Part shown: positions 7,933 through 19,500 of the stretch, piece by piece
Layout of the letters: every line of letters starts with the position of its first letter
Position numbering within the stretch: the first letter of the stretch is position 1
Assembly: GCA_040143965.1 (NCBI GenBank)
Contig: JASJQH010000157.1
Coordinates: forward strand, 1-24,235
Source of the DNA: Basidiobolus ranarum
Lineage: Eukaryota; Basidiobolomycota; Basidiobolomycetes; Basidiobolales
Reading direction: 5' to 3'
DNA length: 24,235 nt
Made by a program: the position numbers and the translations under genes
The notes under the pieces: model-generated
Told to the model about the DNA's origin: nothing
The model's database searches: none
The model's input: only the letters and a program-made list of their open reading frames with translations

Positions 7933-10206
7933 TCCTGGAGCGTTATACTTTGATGTATACTAGCCCTACAGTGTACCACTTTTGCCAGCATGTATTTCAA
8001 TCTTCGAACCCATGTACTATATATTCAGTAATCACTGCTACAAAGTATATACCCTTGACACATTCTCTTCTACCTGATTCCAGAATTACCTGTTCTGAAG
8101 CTTTATATATATAGTGAGCCCTTTAATTAATTGTACATTACTAGGGGAGTTTTGATTCACGTTGTGAGAATAAATGAGTACGATATTGATAACAAGTGTC
8201 ATGCAGTATGTATTAGTCACGTTGGCACTATGACCTGTTCACAAGAAATAGGGGTGAGTGGTATGCATAGAGAACCCATGATAAGCAGACGATATTTATG
8301 CAATTCGCTGCAACTTCCAGACGGCACGAACATTAGTAAATGAGCTGAAGCAATCTACAACCCTAATCAGCCCAGCAGCGAATAAATTCATTGCGGATGT
8401 GGGTCACGCGAGTCTCGTGAGCGAGCCTTATTACTATTCACCACTAATTCAAGATTTGATTGATTTGAAACATGAGCCTGCCCTCTGCTTGACCTTGAGA
8501 AACCAATCCGTAAGCTATACATGGTTTTTGGCGTCACAGAAGTGATACACGCGGAGGTGTTCCCAAATTCATTCAACGAAATCAAACAACTATACTACAA
8601 ATTTCTTATTTACCACGAGATTCATTACAGACAAGTATTCAAACAAAGTCGTATAGGGGCTATGTTTATACGGATATACTTATCAGTGGCAAGAATCTAA
8701 AGGATACAGCATGCTGAAATCACAAATCTTCAGTAGAATCGAACCCCTCAACAAAAATGAGCCAAAAATGTTGAGCTATTTGCCGCCCTCTTCTGGTATT
8801 GCATATGTACATGTTGGTCATATCAATCACTACCTATACCACTAATAGTACTAATTCAAAGCATTAGGAAATCTTCTACAAGTACGTAGCTCTATTTGAA
8901 TGTATTTACTAGAGGATATACAAGAGACATCTAGCACTCATAACTTTTAGACGGGTAATCAAACCGATTTACATTGAAAAATATTTGGAATCATCTGAAT
9001 TCCTGATCTATATCGCTCGACCTATTTTCAATCGTTCCGATGTACTTTTACTTTATCTGTAGTAAAAACTAAGGTATTATTTTACTACTAGTTGAAAACT
9101 CGAAGTCCAATGCCTTGATTATTACTGGAACAGTGAGAGCTTACATCTTTTGGATCAGTAAAGAATTACATGCAGGTTTAATGGTATTGAGAGACACTCT
9201 TTCTTGATACCCGGGAATACTATTTACAACCCTAAATAACTTCAGGTAAATAGAGCTATCGTTAAGTAGATTTGCCTCGTTAATCCATTATAGAGATTTC
9301 TAACCAGCTCTTTAAATCCTCAATTTTGTTCGCCTTTAATCCATAAATTCACTCCATATTCACGGTGAGTGTAGGATTTGCAGCAGATTACAATAGCTAA
9401 TATATGGAACCTGAAACTTGAAATTTTATAGATTGTTATTGAGAGAACTACTATTCGGCTTGCCTTCCTTATAGTAGCATTAGATGATTCCTTGGATTCA
9501 AGGTATGGTCATAGCTACTAATGGTTTCTCTGCCTTGTCCTTGAATGAGAATATATGAATTTTGCTTCTCTTACTGAGAACCTATCTACTGAGTCGGCTC
9601 ATTAGACACTTTCTTGTACTAAATGGTTGTCACGTCAGTGTTTTTTTGTACGATTACCGAGAATGCCTAGCCGGTCTCAAATTTAATAACTCCCATACAC
9701 ATACATTCTCCTAGGTCCTCTGCCAACCTATCTTTCAACTGTCATTTTACATTTCTACAGCGATACATTTCTTTTTAATTAAATGACGGCAACATTAGTG
9801 TATAGAGTTCACAGCAACACCCTCCCTTGTGATTGAACTCCCATCGGGAATACAACCTCTCACAACAAATCATTACCATTTAAGATGGTCTTCATATTCC
9901 ATAAACAAACATGGTGAGACTACATTTGCTCATTCGCGTATAGTAAACGTACTTGTCTTCACTACTCATGACGAAAATCGATAATTTGGAATGCTGCTAT
10001 TAAATATGGAGGTTATAATAGAAGAATCATAATATTTGATGGAGCGGTTGGTATGGTTTCTTAATTTCTTGTTTTCTATTTCGGGCAGTTTTCTCACATT
10101 CATGATACTGATAGTATGACTCACTAAGATAATAGTCCATATGGTTAATGATAGATTGAATCACGTCAACAATGAGCTACTCCTTTTATATTATCTAACA
10201 GATTAC
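7933..10206. other. Intergenic region, possible coding relic at 8125-8850
   Basis: No complete gene. A TATATATATA run lies at 8105-8114. Between 8125 and about 8850 the plus strand has overlapping open stretches of roughly 60-90 codons in successive frames, with protein-like composition but no recognised domain (see findings). From 8850 to 10200 I see only AT-rich sequence with scattered short open stretches. There is no RNA gene or clear repeat. Confidence 0.4.
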
Positions 10207-10212
10207 TATAAA
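10207..10212 (+). promoter_or_regulatory. Possible TATA box of the M20 peptidase gene
   Basis: TATAAA 111 bp upstream of the ATG at 10323. In such AT-rich DNA this is suggestive only. Confidence 0.35.
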
Positions 10213-10322
10213 TTGGAGTACCTCAATCTATTACTAATTCAAAGTACGTCCGTCCGCTAATTATTCGTCTTTATTGATTCTATACTTTCAGCTTCACGAA
10301 GTTGAACAAATAATACTTGAAT

Positions 10323-11939
10323 ATGTACGCGAAAAGTTTACTTACTTGTTTCGCTTTGTCCTTCACTCTTATCAACGTGAACGCACAACAAATACAAGTT
10401 GAAGCCAACCGAACCGATGCCGTTGACCTATTCAGTCTGCACAAACAACTTGTGGACATCGAGTCTATATCTGGTAACGAAGTTAAAGTTGGCGACTTCC
10501 TCTCCTCATACCTAGAAAGTTATGGCTGGACTGTAGAGAAGCAGAGGGTCGAAGGGATTAATGGAGGCCCAGCCAGATTCAATCTATTTGCACATACTGG
10601 AAACAGAAATCCCAAAGTGATATTGAATAGTCATATGGATACTGGTACAGTTAGCTAAAGTATTCATCTCAAGTCAAATACTATACTTGCTCAACTAATA
10701 TACTTTTTTATTTGATCAACCGACTGGTTAGTTCCTCCATATATTCCCTACAAAATTGAGGGGGATAAAATATCTGGACGAGGCACGAACGATGCCAAAG
10801 GTTCTATTGCCTCTCAGGTCACAGCACTAGCTGAGTTTCGAAAAGAGTCTCCAGAAGAAGCCAAAGAAGTTGGGTAAAGTAGCAGTCACACAAAGCAGTT
10901 ACGAAAGTATTTGTCGGGTGCAGTATTCTAAATTTGTGTTGAAAAGGTTGCTGTACGTTGTTGGAGAAGAGAATGATTGCTCTGGAATTACCAAAGCAAA
11001 CGAGGTGAGTAAAGGCATCACTCTCTATTGATAAGCAATTGATTTGCCAACCATTTTACTTATGATGGCCCCTAGTTGCCTCTTACACCAGATGCCTTTA
11101 TCGTTGGAGAACCCACTGAGAACAAGTTGGCCTTGGGCCATAAAGGAGTTATGAACTTCAATGTTATCAGTGAAGGTCGGTATATAGAAACATATACGGA
11201 CTTTTCATATTAGTTGACCAGATTGTGTTTGAGTAGGTATCGCTGCTCACTCTGGTTATCCTGAACTTGGAAGATCAGCCATCACGCAGTTGGTCAATGT
11301 AGCAACCGCACTAAACAGCATCGTAAGCCACATTTCAGGGTAAATAGAGTATATGGAAGAGAGCGCATGTTGATGACATTTTATATCTATAATAGGTATT
11401 CCCAGGTTCTCACCCAGTTCTTGGCATCGATACTTTGAATATTGGTATGATCCAGGGTGGTGTAGCGGCAAATGTAGTTCCGGCTTCTGCAAATTTAACA
11501 GCGTTTGTAAGAATCGCCACTAACGCTACGAAGGTTTGGGAAACTATCAAAAATACCGTTGGAAACCCGTTGGGCATTACCTTGAAACTGAACAACGCTA
11601 ACGATGGTGTTCTTCTTGATTCTGTTGAAGGTTTTGAAACCATGATAGCTAAATATGGAACAGGTACGGACCTTTATCATACTGTTGAGTTGATAGGTAA
11701 AGCTAATTCTCATCTGCATAGATTATGACTGCTATAATGGCAAAGCAAAAAAGAAATATCTGATAGGACCAGGTAAGTTAGTCCCATGAGGCTCGGCTAG
11801 GAAAGAGATAACTGATCACATATTTTTTCTAGGTTCCATCCTGTATGCCCATACCCCCAATGAGCACATTATGAAGGAAGATTTAACTACTGCCGTTAGT
11901 CTTTACAAGAAATTGATCACTCAATTGTTGAAGCCTTGA
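10323..11939 (+). CDS. Secreted or vacuolar M20-family metallopeptidase (ArgE/DapE/CPG2 type), eight exons
   Basis: Di-zinc exopeptidase of 377 residues that probably trims peptides outside the cell or in the vacuole. Exons: 10323-10644, 10732-10873, 10947-11004, 11076-11175, 11237-11322, 11396-11663, 11722-11772, 11833-11939. All seven introns are GT-AG, 58-87 nt, and keep the frame. A signal peptide covers about residues 1-21 (LLTCFALSFTLINVNA). Metal and catalytic motifs are complete: HMDTV (His104, Asp106), GRGTNDAKG (Asp128), GEE (Glu162, Glu163), GEPTE (Glu186) and HTPNEH (His349). The dimerisation lid is about residues 205-320. I use the ATG at 10323; the upstream in-frame codons have none. 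The exon 2/3 junction gives KEVG-LLYVVGEE, slightly shorter than I would expect, so an alternative junction there is possible. A broken copy lies 5.5 kb upstream in the same orientation. Substrate unknown. Confidence 0.93.
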
Positions 11940-12491
11940 TTAACGATTGTAAAATGATTCAATATATTCGCATGCACTTGGTTATTATCAAATGGGGAAT
12001 TCAAAATTTTCCAAATCGAGATTTTAATTTTGTTGATTTAGACATGTTTAAATTATGACAATCCTCACCAAAATAATAAACTCCATTTGTGACGAACTTT
12101 ACATTGAGAAACTCGTTGATGGTAATCTTACCAAGCATGACTCCAAAAATTCCAACTCGATAGTAATCAGTCAGCACTGGGAATGTGACAAAATTACACA
12201 ACTCCAGCAAATAGGCCACGTTTTAGAGCAGCACCAAATATCGTAAATGTTGTAATTACAAACTGGTAGCGCCCATTTAACCATTTCACGACGGACAACC
12301 TCCCAAGAGTTGTCAAAGCTGAATCTTTTGTTTTGCAGGTGAATGGACTACATATTCTTGTACGTACTAAATTCATGCGATCTCTTATCATTATCTTTCG
12401 AGCATTAGCTGTTCTGAGGCAGTTGTAATTCAATTACCACTTGTACAGTGGATGGATGAAAAGAGAATTATTGAAGATTAATTAAATTTCA
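11940..12491. other. Convergent intergenic region between the M20 gene and eS19
   Basis: Holds the 3' ends of two convergent genes. AATAAA at 12075-12080 could serve the M20 gene. Open stretches of 60-80 codons lie on both strands but overlap each other and show no motif. Confidence 0.5.
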
Positions 12492-12497
12492 TTTATT
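12492..12497 (-). terminator. AATAAA of the eS19 gene
   Basis: AATAAA on the minus strand, 53 nt past the stop codon. The distance is typical for a polyadenylation signal. Confidence 0.5.
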
Positions 12498-12549
12498 AAA
12501 TCAAATCGAGGTTTCGATGTTTTCGATTAGAGTAAAGAAATCAAATTCT

Positions 12550-12981
12550 TTAGACTCTCTTGGCAACTTGAGAGCTAATACGATCAAGATCACGTTGGCC
12601 ATCAACAGTGAGTTTACGACCGCCGGTAGCATTTTGTTCAACGATACCAAGCTTCTCAAGAGATTGAAGAGCCTTACGGTTGACGGAACCAGAGCCATCA
12701 GCGTGATGAGAAGGTCTGGAACCGCGGTTCTTACTACCACCATGGAGGCGTCTCAAGTGACCGACACCAACACTCTTGTGAAGGTAGACGTGACGGGCAA
12801 TGGAGGCAGCTCTAACGTAGAACCAGTCCTGGTTGTAGGGACCTAATTCCTTGTAGGTAGCAGTTTTGGCCAAATCAACCCATTTGGGGATTTCAAGCTT
12901 ACCACTACGCTTTAAATGGGCAGCGTAAGCCTTAATGAACTCGTGAGCGTTGACGTCCTTAACGGTGATGCCGCCAGCCAT
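12550..12981 (-). CDS. RPS19: 40S ribosomal protein eS19
   Basis: Single coding exon of 143 residues, the usual eS19 length. The family is recognisable throughout: GGITVKDVNAHEFIKAYAAHL at the start, KLEIPKWVDLAKT, YNQDWFYVRAASIARHVYL (about 49-67), GVGHLRRLHGGSKNRGSRPSHH (72-93), then ALQSLEKLGIVE and GGRKLTVDGQRDLDRI near the end. eS19 is a small-subunit protein needed for late 18S rRNA maturation and 40S assembly. Codon choice is strongly biased (GCT, AAG, GGT, CGT), unlike the neighbouring genes, as expected for a highly expressed gene. The ATG directly follows an intron-type acceptor, so the first coding exon is probably preceded by a 5'-UTR exon. Confidence 0.98.
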   Translation of the reverse strand: MAGGITVKDVNAHEFIKAYAAHLKRSGKLEIPKWVDLAKTATYKELGPYNQDWFYVRAASIARHVYLHKSVGVGHLRRLHGGSKNRGSRPSHHADGSGSVNRKALQSLEKLGIVEQNATGGRKLTVDGQRDLDRISSQVAKRV

Positions 12982-13115
12982 CTACGTAAGAAAAATGAGG
13001 GTTAGTACGGTGCAATCTTAGATTGTATTTCATGTACGTTGCATTAGCTTCTGGATTGATGAAAATGAACAGAAGTGATATGTCATGCACATGGTAAAAA
13101 TTATCGGTGACTGAC
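12982..13115 (-). other. RPS19: Probable 5'-UTR intron of the eS19 gene
   Basis: On the minus strand the start codon is immediately preceded by a pyrimidine-rich TTTTTCTTACGTAG acceptor, with a perfect yeast-type branch site TACTAAC (13007-13001) 18 nt before it. AAG|GTCAGT at 13116/13115 is the best donor I see, giving a 134-nt intron. The acceptor and branch site are clear; the donor is less certain. Confidence 0.55.
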
Positions 13116-15278
13116 CTTAATGTAGTCCTAGTAAGGGGAAAGAGAGTGACCTACTCGACAAAATACACTCCTTATACTCGGAATGAAAAATTTCCTTCAC
13201 TCAGTTTGATTGGTACAGGAGTCACATGATTTTACAAAATAATAAAATATGGTGGATGTGTTCAGATTTAGATACAATCTAGTAGAGGGTTGAGGTACCA
13301 ATTTGACATACACGTACAGCATCAATCTGCCACTAATTTAGAATTTCCTTTCACAATGCAACCAATATTTTCTTTCAGCTAAATAATAATCAAGGTAATA
13401 TGACCTGGACTTCCAGCTAATCTGCGAGAGATGGAAAAGAGAGGCTCTAGCTATCATTAACTCGACAGTTAGAATCATTATAAGATATTAAGATAGCTAC
13501 AGAGTAATTAGTACTCAATTAGAAACACGTAGAACAATAAACTGACAATTAAAGATGGATGGATACAATTTTTAGAATGATATCTTGGCCTATAGCGCTG
13601 TTTATTTTTCACTTTTATCTCATGGAGCTTCCATCTCGCTCATACTGTACTCGGAAAGATCCAATCCTAACATTCCTCGACGCCAATATTGGTAGGGGAA
13701 CTTACCTTGTCTGCCTTGACTATCATTGAAGTTGTTACTACTAGAAAGCCAATGTTGATCAATGAAAAGTTAGAGTATATTGCCATTATCATCCAAAATC
13801 CTCTTCAATACAAAATTCCCTAAGGGCTAGCAGAGGCACATCGTAGATGACAAGTTCACTCAAATACTTGTCAGCAGTCTTGATATCAGGCTCGGTAAAG
13901 ATTTAGGAACTCCTCAAGAAGATCCCTGTTCATTGTGACTTTTGTCACTATTGGTATTTGTAAACATATACGGATAGAGCAAGAACTGTTGGTGTCTCCA
14001 AGACGAATTAAATTTCTGGTCATAAAAGTAGAGAAATGAGTATTTTAATTTTGGAAAATTATTCCAAGTAACTTAACTAACATGTAGTCTATTTAGACTA
14101 AAAATATTGGACTATATTTAAACCTGAGATATATTTCGAATCGAAAGCACGTGGCGGCAGTTTTCTGCGCGAAATGCTCATTTCAGTGCATTTTGCCTCA
14201 TCGATGAATAAAAAGAAATGCATTTTTATGCTCTGTATTACTAAGTAACAAGGCCTCTATTTTTACATTTGATTGGAAGAGTGCAACACCCCCTTATTAC
14301 AGTCGATCAGTAGATTCACCACCATCTTGGCTTCTTACCATTGATTTCTCGAAAACATTGACAATTCAATGCATATCGACTACAGAAGTGCAATCAGGCT
14401 CACTACTCTTAGGTGGATCACTATAACTTCATCTTAAATACTCCATAAATAAGCCAACGAGCTCTCCAACATGACAAGCTAAAATTTATTCGTCATACCG
14501 GAGCTCAAAGTCTCAACTAGGTATACCGTTAAGCGACACCATTATTGTGGCTTAGATCTTTCAATATACAGATACCTACCAACATGCTACTGTGCAAAGC
14601 CATCTCAAGAGTAATCTTGATTCAAGTTGGCATATTTAATTCTTTTGTTTCAGAAGACTCCTTAGTAATGTATTTCTTGGTTTGACCAAATCTCACATGG
14701 GTGATTAAAGCCTCGTGTTAATGGTGAAGAATCACCGTTTTCATACACGAAGCACTTCCAATAGGTCTATCTCACCACGTGGACTATCTATCAAGACAAG
14801 GGCTGCAAATTGATGTGTTTAGTCAATAATAATTCAGTATTCTAATAGTCTCGCTATTAGAGTAAATAAGACTCCAGTGGATCTCCGTATAATGTTCAAA
14901 GTTTATTTCGAAGTTATAAAGATATAATCAATTCAACTCAAACAAAAAGGATTTCCATCGGTAGAAAGCTGTTGAATGCGGAGAGAAAAAGATATGAGTA
15001 ATGTGTTGCAGAAAATGAAAAGAAATCCAAGTGGACCATAGTAAGAGCACAAGAGTGATCTAAATACCAAAGAAATACCCAAGAGTTTGAATTATTGGAG
15101 AGTAAACAAAGACGAGCAAAGGAGTTCACATAACGGTTGATGTTGTATAGTTGGGGTGCTGACTTTAGGCGTGAATTCTAGTTTAGCATCAAGGAATCTA
15201 CTCGAAGAAACTCGAAAAGAAAGGAAAGACATAAAGTACATGAGGAAACTATGAATACAAAAGACTCTCTAATAGGTG
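13116..15278. other. Intergenic region, possible relic at 13600-14040
   Basis: Promoter side of eS19 and 3' side of the bHLH gene. The minus strand at 13600-14040 shows three short protein-like open stretches and an AATAAA (13602-13607), without a joinable gene model (see findings). Two CACGTG sites lie at 14148-14153 and 14776-14781. The rest is AT-rich with nothing recognised. Confidence 0.4.
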
Positions 15279-15516
15279 TTTATTAATCGTAGTCTCTTCC
15301 TTCCAGAATTCATCTATCTGTACTCAAATTCTTCACTAACATCTTAGAGAATCTGGGAGAGCTTAGACCTGCGAAATCATCAATCTCTAAAGCCAATCTT
15401 TAGAGTCCAATAGAATAGACTTTCTCCAAATTTTGTTTTTGTATAGCTGCATCACAGAACCTAATGAGATTTAGAATAAGGTTCAAATTTCTTCAAGACG
15501 AATGTACTGAGATTCT

Positions 15517-16290
15517 CTACACATACTGTTTAAGGCGCTCATTTTCAGCTCCCATATGTTCAAGCTGGGCAATAAGGGCAATTTGAATATTCTTTAAGTG
15601 TTGCAGGTATTGAACGGCTATAATAAAGAAGGAATAGGAATTATTGACCTGAAAAGGCATAACGCGAGGTCATAGATAAACTTACTCTTGTAAAGAATTG
15701 CCGCTTTGCTGATTTTCTTATTGCTACAATTAGGAAGATGACACTTGAGCTCCTCGAACCCGTCCTTAATTTGAGCTCGGCGTTTTTGTTCGGATTGTAT
15801 GTGGATCTGTCTTCTAATCTCTGCATTAGATATGGCAACAGATGAGCTGGATGTAGTAATACAGCTATGAGTTTAAGAGGATTTTAGTAGGAGAAACTGG
15901 CTAAAGATCTAGTTTACACCATGCTTACTTGGAATGATCGTTAATCGAGAGATCATCAATTCCCTCCTTCGATTCCTCGGGTTCATTGCGTTTCCTTTTT
16001 AGAGGCGGTACTTCAGAAAGTTGCTCAAACATCTCATGACTGTATTCTGGGAAATCTGATAAAAAGGTTTCAGAAGTGGTAGAGGATTCTGGAGATGCTT
16101 CCGGTAAAGATGCATATCCCATATCTGCTGGAAAAAACTCTGCTGGTAGGGAGAGTGGATCAAAAGTAAATCCAGGTACCTCAGTTGAATATTGTTCTGT
16201 AAAAAGCAATGAATTCATCGATTGTTTGGCCTTTGTAATATCATAAGGAAAGAAAAGTAGCTGCTCTTCATCGTAAGTGCGAAGGGACAT
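15517..16290 (-). CDS. bHLH-zipper transcription factor, Mlx-like, three exons
   Basis: Predicted 213-residue nuclear regulator. Exons: 16290-15929, 15864-15686, 15617-15517; introns of 64 and 68 nt with GTAAGC and GTAAGT donors. Residues 1-120 are acidic and Ser/Pro-rich with a basic LKRKR cluster near 98, probably activation and nuclear-entry sequence. The bHLH domain follows at about 136-190: a basic region EIRRQIHIQSEQKRRAQ with His142, Glu146 and Arg150, the set that reads CACGTG E-boxes; helix 1 IKDGFEELKCHLP; a short loop; helix 2 KKISKAAILYKTVQYLQHL. A short zipper-like coil to ENERLKQYV ends the protein. The closest known type is the Mlx/Max-like group; the precise orthologue is inference. 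The bHLH crosses both introns, so a single-exon reading would miss it. Confidence 0.87.
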
Positions 16291-16498
16291 GATGATGATG
16301 GGAAATTGAGTACTTTGTATGGGGAATATGGGCTTTCGAAGATATGATAGGAATCAATATTACGACTCTTGGTGAGACAGTGATAGAAGGCGTTTCTAAG
16401 TGGATATCAATCTCGCAAACACTCTTAAATCTGCTGAAGATATTCTGAGAGTAAAAATCACTTAGTGCTGATCTTGTAGTATGGCATTCTAGCTTGGG

Positions 16499-16506
16499 TA
16501 TTTATA
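16499..16506 (-). promoter_or_regulatory. TATA box of the bHLH gene
   Basis: TATAAATA on the minus strand, about 210 bp upstream of the ATG, implying a 5' leader of roughly 180 nt. Confidence 0.5.
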
Positions 16507-19500
16507 GCGTACTCCAGTCTGAATAATGTTTTATGAACGAAGCTCCCACATCCAAATGTTATCAATATTCTGCGACACATTTAAGTGCTCCTGAAATCCC
16601 CCTAGTTTACTGCTGCTAAAGAGGCTAATATCGCATTTTGAGACTTTCTGGTCTTGTGAGTTCATGGACATTGCATATGAGCGTTAGTAGTCTATGCTAC
16701 ATCACGCTTGATACTGTAAGTGTATCGACACTATGTCTTTATTTCTCGATATTTTCGAGTTGCTTCTTTAAAAAATAGATTTCCAAGGGGTTGTTACAAT
16801 TTGCGTTCGTAGGACGATGGATCCTCAACAATATACAGAGGCAACATTGTTTGAATAATTTCTTGCCAAAGATTCAGAAACCAGACTGGCTAGTTCATTG
16901 CTTATCAAAACGGTACGCTAAGCAAGATCATCTGTAGATCTATAGTTTACCTTTCGATCCAAATCAACCTATCAACAAACCAAACCCGAATCATGCTTTT
17001 TGATGGACGATCGGAACAATCCAGACTTCTATATTTGAGACCATACTTTGGTTTGAAACCGCCGCTGCAACTCCTATAAGTCGCTAATTGCTCAAGTCCC
17101 GACACTTTGCTGATGGTGTTTAATGGTTACAAGGATATTTGCTAATGCTGACACTCCTGTCATCTGAATCAGTGGACAAAATGTCAACATTGAGAGGCTA
17201 TTACCAGTTATGTTGCTTTGACATGGACACTTGATGCGGTCACCAATCTGGAAAGGCCATGGCTAAAACGTAAAACTGCATATCATTTGCACATACGTCT
17301 GGTCTATGATATTTGAATATTAGATACTTCTAGTGGCGTGCATTACAACACAGACAAGCTAAAGACTCGTTTCGTTAAGCAATTGGCCAATAACTAACTT
17401 TTCGCGTGTACCATTGATTCAGGAGAGAGGAAAGTCTGGCGATCAGCCAATATAATAACAAACTGCATGCATTACTACTGAAGTTGGCGTCAGCAATTCA
17501 ACCACATTACAGAAGAATTTCCCAACTGTGCTGTTGATTTTACAGAAATTGACGCCCACTCTGAAATAGTCAATATTGGAGTAATGGCAATCTTGCCCCT
17601 ATCGCTAATATGTTTTATTCAAATATTCTTAGAACGCCACCAAGCAGCTTTAACATGCACATAATCTGAGAATAGTTAAATCCAAAACTGCATGATTTAG
17701 ACAAGTGCTTGGTAAGAGACCATAATGGTCGCTATTCTCAGCACTCAACCCAAGTTACTAGATGCACGACAATAACAAACATTCCGATCTACGTTATCAA
17801 CATGAAACAAATGACACCATTACAGCCTTTGAACAGCATGTTAAGCTTTTCTACGCAGAGCATTTGATTTCACGCCGATCGATTCTTGAAACCCTCATGC
17901 CCCATGATGACCAATATCTGTCTATCATTCCATTATTTGGATGGGGATACACATCGTACTTGCAATATACTGATGATCTTACAAATGGCAAATAAATTCG
18001 ATATGTAACCAATAGTTCCATTCGATGCATTCCTGGGAGTTACCTCAACATAGCCTGTCCAACAGTCATGGGAATCGAACAGTGCTGATCATACCGAACC
18101 TCCGATCAACCGTAACGTATGGCAAGGCACAACTGATGCGGTAACAAGGAATGACAGACATCGATTATTAATTCGCAGCACGACTGAACATTCCTTTTTG
18201 CATTCAGTATCCATCCAGTGGACTATATGGTCGGCTGCGGATAGCTATAATGATCTACTCACTAAGAAACCCTCTTAATCCATCAACCATTTACAGGTAA
18301 CCCCATTCTATCAAATGATTGAAATACATCAGAGCCAGTGACTATACTTCATGAATACATCTACCGCAATCAGATTGTATTGCACTCAATGTCAACATTT
18401 ACCCACTTCTATTATAGTTACTGTAAGGAGGGAGTTTAACAATCTGTAAAGCAACGATACTTGTCGATATCCACGAGCCTGCGCAAACATATCGAAATTT
18501 CTAAAGCTCATTTATTCACTAGTGTGGAATTGGAGGTCTTAGCCGAGTTGGAAGCTCAGTCTCGATTCTCTGTGGCTTCATAAGTCATATTTGAGGGATT
18601 TGGATATATCAATAGGCAAGGGAGAGTTATAACATACATATTCATTCCTTCTTCAATATGCATTTGTCCAATATCCCAGTACCGATTATACTTTCTACTT
18701 TGACATAAAGGCCAACCCAAACTTCCGTTTCATCACATTGATTGATGAAGCTCATACTGGGTAGGGATCTTGTGCAAATGACTTTTCGATCTACACAGCG
18801 ATTTATCCGAAGCAATATTTACTCGAGAAGCCCCTTTTTCTCCTCAGGAGCAGACCGACCATCCCTGAAAGTTCCCAACTAAACCCAACAATGTCTCCTT
18901 TTAGTATTCAAAGAGAATACGAGTCCAGACACCTGAGCACCACACTCCTTTGAGAATCCATCATCGTAATATAATGGGTATATATATATTTGGAATACTC
19001 GAAATGGCCACGGATAAACAATGATTGCTCTTCAATATTCTAAAACACCGATTCCAAACTAGCGGGAGAATCACCATTATTTCACCTAAAAAACGACTGC
19101 TGGGGCCGCGGATATACGCCTCTTCTGTAATCATACATAGTTCCAATCAACTCTGAGACCCTTGCTTAAATCATCCATTGTCAACATGAGCCGCTTCTAA
19201 TTCTAGTAATCACTTCTATATATACAAATTAAGCATATCATATTTTGGGGTGATCTGATTTGGGTACGGCATAATTGGATGAATCCCGTTTCCAGAAACC
19301 TCGGTAGTGGCCGGCGATTTTCATGTACTCTAGTAGCAAATCACGTAAGAGTACCTTCTTAGTATGTTGTACTAGTCTCGATGGAATTACAGTTAGTGTA
19401 CGTTACAACCATTCAATGTTAAGCAAAATATCAAGTTCAGAAACACCCTTGGAGATCTCAATAAAACTCGTTACAGGAAGTCAATTTCCATACTCATCGA

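Noticed and set aside
8735-8755. B-box-like GGGTTCGATTCT on the minus strand
   Set aside because: The bases flanking the loop do not pair as a T stem, and no A box is at the right distance.
12001-12433. Overlapping 63-79 codon open stretches on both strands between the M20 gene and eS19
   Set aside because: They overlap each other antisense, have no motifs and lie in the convergent 3' regions of two real genes.
12517-12846. A 109-codon plus-strand open stretch
   Set aside because: It is the antisense shadow of the eS19 coding sequence.
16800-17680. A plus-strand frame of about 290 codons with 13 stops that reads partly protein-like, suggesting an ancient transposon
   Set aside because: About 17 stops would be expected by chance at this base composition, so the depletion is weak. 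No motif of any transposase or reverse transcriptase is visible.
18535-18590. A tRNA-like A box (TAGCCGAGTTGG) followed by TCGATTC
   Set aside because: The two boxes are too close, and no acceptor, anticodon or T stem can be paired, so there is no tRNA.
18340-19155. A plus-strand frame with roughly nine stops in 270 codons
   Set aside because: Fewer stops than expected, but not strongly so, and no recognisable domain.
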